Source of the DNA: DAOUKH01 sp965219875
GTDB taxonomy: Bacteria > Chloroflexota > Dehalococcoidia > SHYB01
Assembly: GCA_965219875.1 (NCBI GenBank)
Contig: CBDCOW010000001.1
Span: 558,001 to 622,000 of the forward strand
DNA length: 64,000 bases
Reading direction: 5' to 3'
The position numbers were made by a program, and so were the translations under genes. This document shows, in pieces, positions 8,046-14,239 of the stretch; within the stretch, counting starts at the first letter, position 1; every line of letters begins with the position of its first letter. The notes under the pieces are model-generated. The model saw nothing but the letters and a program-made list of their open reading frames with translations, was not told the DNA's origin and made no database searches.

Positions 8046-8704
8046 TCTCCAACGAACGCGAGATACTGGTGCTGCCGCGGCAATTGCTGTCGACCGAAAC
8101 CAGATTTGTACACGCGGACCCCACTATGGAGCTCCTAGCTTCGTGGGAGTCCAATGTGGAATGGATATCCAGGACTATCGCGGAGACGCGTCCCGATCGG
8201 ATTCAGCCGATCCCTTGCGCCCTGATCGACTCAGCCGATGAGCGATTCTACATTTTCCGCCGGACGAGAGAGACTCGCGACGATCTGAAGGGGCGCCTTA
8301 GTTTTCTTATCGGGGGTCATGTAGATGGCCCACTGGCCGGACTGGAGTTGCAAGCCGTTCTAGAGGAAACGCTGCGACGTGAAGTCGAGGAAGAGATTGG
8401 CGTCACAGATATCCCCGAGCTACGGCTCTTAGGCCTAGTGGCCGACTACTCGACCATCGCATCGTCGCGCCATATCGGCGTAGTCTTCGGAGTAACGCTT
8501 CATGGCCGTCTGACTACACATGCCCCGGAAGAGTTCTCGACTAGGTCAAGATTGTCTGGAACAGCGCTCGGCTTAGACGAGCTGTGCGGTCACAAAGCGA
8601 ACCTAGACCCGTGGTCCTCTATCCTCTACGAGGAATACCTCACACCGCGTTACAACCTGGAACGGAATTTCCAGCGGGCCATGCCGCTCCTTATCCCGGA
8701 CTAG
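8042..8704 (+). CDS. NUDIX-domain protein paired with the kinase-like gene
   Basis: A 220-residue protein. The centre holds a Nudix-type signature: GGHVDG, then LEETLRREVEEEIGV, whose REVEEEIG part is exact. The spacing between the glycine and the REVEEE core is longer than in the standard box, so it is a divergent member. The N-terminus (REILVLPRQLLS) resembles proteins that read out nucleotide or nucleotide-sugar substrates, but the substrate is unknown. Its ATG overlaps the kinase stop (ATGA at 8042-8045), so both form one operon. The product may act on nucleotides made by the kinase; this is inference. Confidence 0.75.
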   Translation: MISNEREILVLPRQLLSTETRFVHADPTMELLASWESNVEWISRTIAETRPDRIQPIPCALIDSADERFYIFRRTRETRDDLKGRLSFLIGGHVDGPLAGLELQAVLEETLRREVEEEIGVTDIPELRLLGLVADYSTIASSRHIGVVFGVTLHGRLTTHAPEEFSTRSRLSGTALGLDELCGHKANLDPWSSILYEEYLTPRYNLERNFQRAMPLLIPD

Positions 8705-8728
8705 GTGTGTGCTAGCATTCAACCCCCC

Positions 8729-9454
8729 ATGAACCTCCCCGACATCGCCGACGCGAACCTGGCCCGGCTGCGCGCCAACCCGTACCCGGGCCGGGGTATC
8801 GTGCTTGGGCTCGATGAGGAGAGTGCGCACTGGGTGCAGGTCTACTGGGTCATGGGGCGGAGCCCAAACTCACGCAACCGAGTGCTCGAAGCCGAGGGCG
8901 CCGAGGTGGCGACCGCGCCCCACGATCTAGCGAAGGTGGAAGACCCCAGCAACATCATCTACCGCGCCATGTCCTCCTTCCACGGCTGGCACATCGTCAG
9001 CAACGGCGACCATACCGATAGCGTGGTACAGCACGTCGCGGCGGGCTCGACGTTCGAGACGGCGCTCGAAGGCTGCCGCCACGAACCCGACGCCCCCAAC
9101 TACACCCCCCGCATCGCGGGCCTCGTCCGACTCAACGGCGAGGACACCGAACTCAAGCTCGCCAAGATCGTCCGCGACCCCGGCGATGAAGAGCACTCAA
9201 TCCACTGCTTCTACCGCTACGCCGGCTTCGTCAACGGCTTCGGCGCCTGCATCCACACCTATGCCGGCGACGGAGACCCCCTCCCGCCGTTCGACGGCGA
9301 CCCCTACCCCCTACCCCTCCCCGGCAACATCGACGAGATCGCCGACGCCTATTGGGACGCCCTCGACGCTGACAACAAGGTCGCCCTCGCGGTCAAGACC
9401 ATCCATTGCGATTCGGGAAGGACCGCGGTGACGGTGCGGAACAAGTTGGACTAG
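8729..9454 (+). CDS. IMP cyclohydrolase-like protein (PurO type)
   Basis: The 241-residue product opens with ANLARLRANPYPGRGIVLG, followed by WVQVYWVMGRSPNSRNRVL, the hallmark of the IMP_cyclohyd family. In archaea this enzyme (PurO) closes the purine ring to make IMP. In bacteria the family also occurs beside or instead of PurH. The ATG at 8729 directly precedes the family N-terminus. A GTG at 8705 in frame is possible, but it overlaps the upstream stop region and adds an unconserved leader. GC returns to the genome norm here. Confidence 0.8.
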   Translation: MNLPDIADANLARLRANPYPGRGIVLGLDEESAHWVQVYWVMGRSPNSRNRVLEAEGAEVATAPHDLAKVEDPSNIIYRAMSSFHGWHIVSNGDHTDSVVQHVAAGSTFETALEGCRHEPDAPNYTPRIAGLVRLNGEDTELKLAKIVRDPGDEEHSIHCFYRYAGFVNGFGACIHTYAGDGDPLPPFDGDPYPLPLPGNIDEIADAYWDALDADNKVALAVKTIHCDSGRTAVTVRNKLD

Positions 9455-9457
9455 CCG

Positions 9458-10225
9458 CTACCCGACGGCGTCGGCCAGGATGGAGAGCGCGTTCAGCATC
9501 GCGGGGAAGCCGGCGTAGGGCCCGGTCTGCACCATCACCTCGGCCACCTCTTCCCGGGTGAGTCCGGCGCGGGCGTGCTCCTTGGCGTAGAGCGCGATCT
9601 GCGTATTGGCCCGCAGCGCCGTGAGCGCGGCCACCGTGCACACCACTCGCGACTTGGTATCGAGGCCGGGCCGGTGAAAGACCTCACCAAAGGGATAGCA
9701 CCACAGAAGCTCGCGCATGCCCGGGACCGTGTCGTAGACCGTTCCGCTCGTGCCCGTCGGGCCGAGCAGCCGCTCGCGCGTCGCCCGGCCGCGGCGCTCG
9801 AGCTCCTCCAGGCTGACGTATGGGCGCACGGGCTGCTCCACCGCGACGCCCCGCTCCTTGAACACCTTTCGCATCGCCGCCGTCGCGTTCACCACCGCCG
9901 GCTGCCCCGCGTAGAGCGAGCAATGGACGACCGCCTCCTGGATTTCGAGCGGGGTGAGCAGACCGTTCAGAGCGGTGTTGATGTAGATGCGCAGCTCCAC
10001 CAATTCACGGAGCACCGTCAGCACCGCGAGCGTCGCCAGCATCCGGTAGCGCCGGTCGAGGCCGGGTCGGCCCCACACCAAGGCGAAGATCGCCTCCGTC
10101 GAATACGTCCCCATCTCCGGCGAAGTCGGAATCGAGCCGTCGGGGGCGACGGCGTGCCCCATGCTCCGGCGGACCTCCTCGCCGATCTCTCGCAGCCCTT
10201 CCCGTGTCATCTTCGGCGTCGTCAT
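9458..10225 (-). CDS. Carboxymuconolactone decarboxylase family protein, duplicated domain
   Basis: A 255-residue protein with two AhpD/CMD-like helical domains. The first (about residues 55-125) contains RYRMLATLAVLTVLRELVEL and NGLLTPLEIQEAVVHCSLYAGQP. The second (about 175-250) contains RVVCTVAALTALRANTQIAL and AGLTREEVAEVMVQTGPYAGFP. The AhpD CxxC redox motif is absent, so a peroxidase-reductase role is unlikely. A gamma-carboxymuconolactone decarboxylase-like role in aromatic breakdown is more consistent. It is convergent with the cyclohydrolase gene and divergent from the macro-domain gene. Confidence 0.82.
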   Translation of the reverse strand: MTTPKMTREGLREIGEEVRRSMGHAVAPDGSIPTSPEMGTYSTEAIFALVWGRPGLDRRYRMLATLAVLTVLRELVELRIYINTALNGLLTPLEIQEAVVHCSLYAGQPAVVNATAAMRKVFKERGVAVEQPVRPYVSLEELERRGRATRERLLGPTGTSGTVYDTVPGMRELLWCYPFGEVFHRPGLDTKSRVVCTVAALTALRANTQIALYAKEHARAGLTREEVAEVMVQTGPYAGFPAMLNALSILADAVG

Positions 10226-10285
10226 CGTGCGCCCCTCCGGTGTGTGTTCTGGGCGGCGTAGCCTCTGGGAGTCGCGCCGCCCTCA

Positions 10286-10326
10286 TATAATGCTCTAGAG
10301 GGGAAGCCCGTCGAGCGGGCTTCTTG
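10286..10326 (+). promoter_or_regulatory. TATAAT box and leader hairpin before the macro-domain gene
   Basis: TATAAT at 10286-10291 is followed by the hairpin GAAGCCCG-TCGA-CGGGCTTC-type stem (10303-10323). The gene's GGAGG lies just after the stem. The hairpin could be an attenuator or simply a stabilising leader. Confidence 0.4.
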
Positions 10327-10341
10327 GAGGGCCACGGTTCG

Positions 10342-10866
10342 ATGACCGTGCGCGACCGCATCGCCATCGTCGAGGGCGACATCACGCGAGAGCGCGTCGA
10401 CGCCATCGTCAACGCCGCGAACACGACGCTGCGCGGCGGCGGCGGGGTCGATGGGGCCATTCACCGCGCCGCCGGCCCCGAGCTTCTCGAAGAGTGCCGC
10501 GCCATCGGCGGCTGTCCCACCGGCGAGGCGCGCATCACCAAAGGTTACCGGCTGCCCGCGGCGTGGGTGGTCCATACCCCCGGCCCCGTCTGGGGCGGCG
10601 GCCGCCGGGGCGAGGACGACGCCCTCGCCTCCTGCTACCGCTCCTGCTTCGTCATCGCCGAGGAGCGCCGCTTCGGCAGCATCGCCTTCCCCGCCATCAG
10701 CACCGGCGTCTACCGATTCCCTCTCGAACGCGCCACCCGTATCGCCCTGGAGGAGACGGCGGCGCATCTGGAGCGGAATCCCGTTCTTACCTCGGTGCGG
10801 TTCGTCTGCTTCGGTAGGCCCACCTTCGAGGCCTACCAGCGACTTGTCGAGGAGACGGTCTCATGA
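10342..10866 (+). CDS. Macro-domain protein (ADP-ribose / O-acetyl-ADP-ribose hydrolase-like)
   Basis: A 174-residue single macro domain. Family motifs: IVEGDITRERVDAIVNAANTTLRGGGGVDGAIH, which builds the ADP-ribose pocket, then GEARITKGYRLPAAWVVHTPGP and FPAISTGVYRFP, the phosphate-binding loop. This is the YmdB/MacroD-like group, which binds ADP-ribose and often removes acetyl or ADP-ribosyl groups. The ATG at 10342 is chosen because it precedes the conserved strand and follows GGAGGG; a TTG at 10324 is less likely. Its stop overlaps the acetyltransferase start. Confidence 0.9.
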   Translation: MTVRDRIAIVEGDITRERVDAIVNAANTTLRGGGGVDGAIHRAAGPELLEECRAIGGCPTGEARITKGYRLPAAWVVHTPGPVWGGGRRGEDDALASCYRSCFVIAEERRFGSIAFPAISTGVYRFPLERATRIALEETAAHLERNPVLTSVRFVCFGRPTFEAYQRLVEETVS

Positions 10867-11351
10867 AGACGCGCGACGCGACCGAGGCCGACCTGCCCCG
10901 CATCGTCGAGATCTACAACGTGTCGGTCGCCACGCGCATGTCCACCGCCGACACCGAGCCCGTCACGGTGGAGAGCCGGCTCTCCTGGTTCCGCGAGCGC
11001 AACCGCGAGATGCGGCCGGTCTGGGTCATGGAGACGGCCGGGGTGATTTGCGGGTGGCTCAGCTTCCAGCCCTTCCACGAGCGCCCCGCCTACTACATCA
11101 CCGCCGAGATCAGCGTCTACGTCGCGCCGGAGCATCGGCAGCGGGGCGTCGGACGCAGCCTCCTGTGGGAAGCGGTCCACCGCGGCCCCGAGTTCGGACT
11201 GCGCAACCTCGTCGGGCTCATCTTCAAGCACAACACCCCTAGCATCCAGCTCTTCGAAGGCGTCGGCTTTCAAGAGTGGGGGCACCTCCCCGCCGTCGCC
11301 GATATGGACGGGATCGAGCGCGGCCTCGTCATCATGGGGCGGCGCCTCTAG
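10863..11351 (+). CDS. GNAT N-acetyltransferase, phosphinothricin-acetyltransferase-like
   Basis: A 162-residue GNAT enzyme that would transfer acetyl from acetyl-CoA to an amine. The acetyl-CoA loop is VAPEHRQRGVGRSLL (about residues 90-104). The N-terminal RDATEADLPRIVEIYN and the C-terminal NTPSIQLFEGVGF are typical of the Pat subgroup. It is coupled to the macro-domain gene by an ATGA overlap (10863-10866). The acceptor is unknown; Pat homologues often act on methionine derivatives rather than the herbicide. Confidence 0.87.
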   Translation: MKTRDATEADLPRIVEIYNVSVATRMSTADTEPVTVESRLSWFRERNREMRPVWVMETAGVICGWLSFQPFHERPAYYITAEISVYVAPEHRQRGVGRSLLWEAVHRGPEFGLRNLVGLIFKHNTPSIQLFEGVGFQEWGHLPAVADMDGIERGLVIMGRRL

Positions 11352-11376
11352 CGGAGAGCGGGCTCGGTGCCGGTGC

Positions 11377-11382
11377 TACAAT
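11377..11382 (+). promoter_or_regulatory. Putative -10 box (GTGCTACAAT type)
   Basis: TACAAT within GGTGCTACAATG, 53 bp before the ATG at 11435. The same GTGCTACAAT string precedes genes at 17542 and 33838, so it looks like a lineage-typical extended -10. Confidence 0.5.
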
Positions 11383-11434
11383 GCCCGCGGACCACGCGGG
11401 CGCCGTATCCGGCGTCTCGCCTTAGGCGGCTTGG

Positions 11435-12157
11435 ATGAATCGGCTCTTCTCAGAAAGCGCCGCGGAGGCGATCCAGAGCGGCGAGATCACGGCACACCGT
11501 CCGATCATGGTGGGGTATAACTCGACGTTCCTCGTCGAGATCGACGGCGGCAATGCGGCGGCGCGTCTCGGCGTCTACAAACCCAGCCGGGGAGAGACCC
11601 CCCTGTGGGACTTTCCCTCAAACACGCTCTACATCCGCGAGCACCTCGCTTGGGTGGTGAGCACGGCCCTCGAATGGGACCTCGTCCCGCCCACGGTCAT
11701 CCGCGACGGCCCCTACGGCGTCGGATCGGTCCAGCTCTTCGTCCACGCCGAGCGGGGCCGCCACTATTTCAACCTCGTCGATGAACACAAGCCCGACATG
11801 GTGCGCATGGCCGTCCTCGACGTCCTCATCAACAACGCCGACCGCAAGAGCGGACACGTCCTCAAGGACACCGGCGGCGGCATCCACGGCATCGATCATG
11901 GACTGTCCTTCCTGGCCGAGAACAAGCTGCGCACCGTGATGTGGGACATCGAGGACGAGCCGATCGGCGACGACCTCAAGCGCGACATTGCCACCGCCGC
12001 CGAAGACGACTCCCTTCGCGCATCGCTCGAACGCTACCTCTCACCCAGCGAGGTCGACTCCTTTTACTATCGCTGCCGGCGCATCATCGAAAGCGCGACC
12101 CTTCCCCTGCGCGCCTTCGCCGACGCCTGGCGGCCCTACCCCTGGCCCGCGATCTGA
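11435..12157 (+). CDS. SCO1664-family protein with PI3/4-kinase-like fold
   Basis: A 240-residue member of the SCO1664 family (TIGR03843). Characteristic blocks are LGVYKPSRGETPLWDFP with TLYIREHLAWVV, the catalytic-loop-like VLDVLINNADRKSGHVL, and GIDHGLSF, where Asp and His sit as in the metal-binding loop of phosphatidylinositol 3/4-kinase-like folds. The family's reaction is not established. The next gene is a small zinc-ribbon-like protein 26 bp downstream, a likely partner. Confidence 0.82.
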   Translation: MNRLFSESAAEAIQSGEITAHRPIMVGYNSTFLVEIDGGNAAARLGVYKPSRGETPLWDFPSNTLYIREHLAWVVSTALEWDLVPPTVIRDGPYGVGSVQLFVHAERGRHYFNLVDEHKPDMVRMAVLDVLINNADRKSGHVLKDTGGGIHGIDHGLSFLAENKLRTVMWDIEDEPIGDDLKRDIATAAEDDSLRASLERYLSPSEVDSFYYRCRRIIESATLPLRAFADAWRPYPWPAI

Positions 12158-12183
12158 CGCGCGGCCCCGCCCGGAGGCCTTCC

Positions 12184-12384
12184 ATGAACCGTTGCCAATA
12201 CACCAAGTGCGACCGCGTCGTCCGCGACCCCAACAAGTACGGCCTCTGCCACGTGCATATCGACATGGCCGACTTCTTCCTCTGGTTCTCCGACACGCTC
12301 CAGCGGGCGGAGCGGGCCGGAGGGCGCGGCGCCTCGGTGCGCGCTTCGGGCCTCGTCGTGCCGCCCGGCGCCTCGACGACGTAA
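12184..12384 (+). CDS. Small zinc-binding-motif protein, 66 aa
   Basis: A short gene following GGAGG at proper distance from ATG 12184. Its N-terminus MNRCQYTKCDRVV then GLCHVHIDM gives a possible zinc site (Cys4, Cys9, Cys22, His23/His25). The remainder is a short helix (FFLWFSDTLQRAERAGG) and a disordered tail. No named family is recognised. Position behind the SCO1664 gene suggests joint expression. Confidence 0.6.
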   Translation: MNRCQYTKCDRVVRDPNKYGLCHVHIDMADFFLWFSDTLQRAERAGGRGASVRASGLVVPPGASTT

Positions 12385-12405
12385 CCCGTTAACGCCGCGC
12401 CGCTC

Positions 12406-12435
12406 TTGTCACTCCTTGCCTTCTCTTGCTACTAT
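12406..12435 (+). promoter_or_regulatory. Promoter of the FmdB-family gene
   Basis: TTGTCA (12406-12411) and TACTAT (12430-12435), separated by 18 bp, are a good sigma70-type match 55 bp before the ATG at 12490. Confidence 0.5.
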
Positions 12436-12489
12436 CGTTTCGTTAGCACTCCGCGCGGGCGGGCGCTAATCCCTTGTTCGAGGAGCCTC

Positions 12490-12819
12490 ATGCCGATCTA
12501 CGAGTACGCTTGCGACGGCGGCCACCGGTTTGAGCGCCGCCAAGGCTTCGACGCCACCCCCATCGCCGTATGCCCCACCTGCGAAGCGCCCTCGGCGCGC
12601 GTGATCCACGCGCCCACCGTGCATTACAAGGGGAGCGGCTTCTACACCACCGACTACGGCCGTTCCGGTTCGTATGAGACCGACTCCAAGAGCGAGACCG
12701 GCGACGGCGCGAAGTCCGACTCCGCGGACTCCGGCGGCGACAAGGACGCCGCGGAGTCGAAGAAGGACACGAGCGGTTCGAAGGCACCGGCGGCCACCGC
12801 TACCAAGGACGCCGACTAA
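12490..12819 (+). CDS. FmdB-family zinc ribbon protein
   Basis: A 109-residue protein starting MPIYEYACDGGHRFE, the exact style of FmdB-type putative regulatory proteins. The zinc site uses Cys8, His12 and a CPTC pair (about residues 29-32). The conserved part ends after GSGFYTTDYGRSG. The last half is a low-complexity tail rich in Ser, Asp and Lys. The ATG at 12490 follows GAGGAG. The family is often linked to formamidase or methylamine genes, but the role is uncertain. Confidence 0.85.
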   Translation: MPIYEYACDGGHRFERRQGFDATPIAVCPTCEAPSARVIHAPTVHYKGSGFYTTDYGRSGSYETDSKSETGDGAKSDSADSGGDKDAAESKKDTSGSKAPAATATKDAD

Positions 12820-12836
12820 ACCGGCGCGGCCCTCGC

Positions 12837-13358
12837 GTGCGCGCCCTCATCCAACGCGTCGCCTCGGCCTCCGTAGCTGTTGACTCCACCGTCGTTGGCC
12901 GCATCGGCCGCGGCCTCGCCGTCTTGGTCGGCGTCGCACGCGGCGACGACGAGGACGACGCCCGCTACCTCGTCGAGAAGACGGCAAACCTCCGCATCTT
13001 TCCCAGAGACGAAGAGCCCGACGAAACGGACGCTGGTAAGCGGAGCGGCGGCGGCGAGGGCGGCTTCGACGTCTCGGCGCTCGATTGCGGGGCCGAAATC
13101 CTGCTGGTGAGCCAGTTCACGCTCCACGCCGGCACCCGCAAGGGCCGCCGCCCCTCATTCACCGAGGCGGCCCCTCCGGAACAGGCCGAGGCCCTGTTCG
13201 GCAAGGTCGTCGATCTCTTCCGCGAGACCGGCCTCACCGTCGCCACGGGCCGCTTCCGCGCGTACATGCGGGTCGACATCCACAACGACGGCCCCGTCAC
13301 TATCATGATCGACAGTGCCGACCGCCGCCGCTCACGGTCCGGCGGCGCGAAGGAGTAG
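12837..13358 (+). CDS. dtd: D-aminoacyl-tRNA deacylase
   Basis: Dtd removes D-amino acids (and glycine mischarged on tRNA-Ala) from tRNAs, protecting translation. The 173-residue product has MRALIQRVASASVAV at its start, LVSQFTLHAGTRKGRRPSF, and the Gly-cisPro-type motif NDGPVTIMID near the end. It uses a GTG start 17 bp after the FmdB gene. A Gly/Asp-rich insert (about residues 58-80) makes it longer than the usual 145-150 residues. Confidence 0.92.
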   Translation: MRALIQRVASASVAVDSTVVGRIGRGLAVLVGVARGDDEDDARYLVEKTANLRIFPRDEEPDETDAGKRSGGGEGGFDVSALDCGAEILLVSQFTLHAGTRKGRRPSFTEAAPPEQAEALFGKVVDLFRETGLTVATGRFRAYMRVDIHNDGPVTIMIDSADRRRSRSGGAKE

Positions 13359-13389
13359 CGCGTCGCTTCCGTGAGCGCCGCCTTTACGC

Positions 13390-13395
13390 TAAACT
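13390..13395 (+). promoter_or_regulatory. Putative -10 box of the flavin reductase gene
   Basis: TAAACT in TTTACGCTAAACTG, 12 bp before the ATG at 13408. The leader would be very short or absent. Confidence 0.3.
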
Positions 13396-13407
13396 GCCCC
13401 CTGCGCT

Positions 13408-13902
13408 ATGGCCAAGGACGAAGACAAGTTTCGCTTCCGCGCGTTGTGGAGCAATTTCCCCACCGGCGTCAGCGTCATTAGTTTCTTCACCCCCGACGGG
13501 GCCATCCACGGCATTACCGCCAACTCCGTCTGCTCCGTCTCCCTCGACCCCCTGCTTGTCCTCGTTTGTGTGGACCACAAGGCACGCAGCTTCCCAATGC
13601 TGGACGCCAGCGACCGCTTCATCATGAACTTCCTCGCTCAAGGACAGGAGGATCAGTCCAACTTCTTCGCCAGCAGCAAGACGGAGGGCGCGGGCCCCTT
13701 CGCGTGGGGCAAGACGGCCTCGGGGCTCCCGACGCTCGACGGCGCCATCGGCTTCCTGGACTGCGCCGTCGACGCCAAGCACAAGGCCGGCGACCACACC
13801 ATCTTCCTGGGCCGCGTCGATGACATGGCCCTGCGTGAAGATGTCGAGCCGCTGGTCTATGTTCAGGGCAAATACACCAAGGTCGTCAAGCCCGCCGGCT
13901 AA
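13408..13902 (+). CDS. Flavin reductase domain protein (HpaC-like)
   Basis: A 164-residue split-barrel FMN-binding protein of the flavin reductase family, which supplies reduced flavin to partner monooxygenases. Motifs: FPTGVSVISFFTPDGAIHGITANSVCSVSLDPLLVLVCVD at the N-terminus and INFLAQGQE-like FIMNFLAQGQED. The C-terminal ends with PLVYVQGKYTKV. The genome's flavin monooxygenases are possible partners, though none is adjacent. Confidence 0.88.
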   Translation: MAKDEDKFRFRALWSNFPTGVSVISFFTPDGAIHGITANSVCSVSLDPLLVLVCVDHKARSFPMLDASDRFIMNFLAQGQEDQSNFFASSKTEGAGPFAWGKTASGLPTLDGAIGFLDCAVDAKHKAGDHTIFLGRVDDMALREDVEPLVYVQGKYTKVVKPAG

Positions 13903-13948
13903 AGGCCGCCTGCCGAGGCGGCGTTCCCCTCCGACCCTCTCCCTCTCT

Positions 13949-14106
13949 GGACACCCTTGCATAACCCAGCCCTGGGAGCGAGGGGTTGGCAGTGGGGGAG
14001 GTCTTGCCCCCTCTCCCGCTGGGAGAGGGTTGGGATGAGGGCGGGGGGAGGCGGGGGCTGCGCAACGTTGCCGGAGCCTGTGGCCCAAGGTTACGTAAAG
14101 GTCTCC
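13949..14106. mobile_element. MITE copy C (158 bp) with perfect 3-bp target duplication
   Basis: Left end GGACACCCTTGCATAAC, right end GTTACGTAAAGGTCTCC. TCT lies on both sides (13946-13948 and 14107-14109). Removing the element and one TCT gives CCCTCTCTGGGGGAGACTGAGAG, which is found uninterrupted near 63253. This empty-site match is the best evidence that the element is mobile. The interior carries the CCCTCTCCCGCTGGGAGAGGG hairpin. Confidence 0.85.
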
Positions 14107-14239
14107 TCTGGGGGAGACTGAGAGAGGGTGTGCGCCGCCAGGCGCGGGCGCCCGGAGGGCGCCCTGTCTCCCCGCGGCAATATTGCGCAAAGAAGAGGGG
14201 CCCCGCGGGGCCCCTCTTGCTTATGCCGTGCGAACGGGA
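14107..14239. repeat. Rest of the hairpin repeat plus GC-rich palindromes between flavin reductase and gyrA
   Basis: After the MITE come GGGGGAGACTGAGAGAGGG and GC palindromes (GGCGCGGGCGCCCGGAGGGCGCC). This resembles 63262-63340 over about 75 bp. A GCCCCGCGGGGCCCC-like stem (about 14196-14215) just past the gyrA stop could terminate gyrA transcripts. No gene is seen in 13903-14239. Confidence 0.5.

Noticed and set aside
13949..14106. CRISPR-like repeats (recurrent short hairpins)
   Set aside because: The repeats are dispersed, bounded by inverted ends and lack regular spacers; they are MITEs. No cas genes are present.
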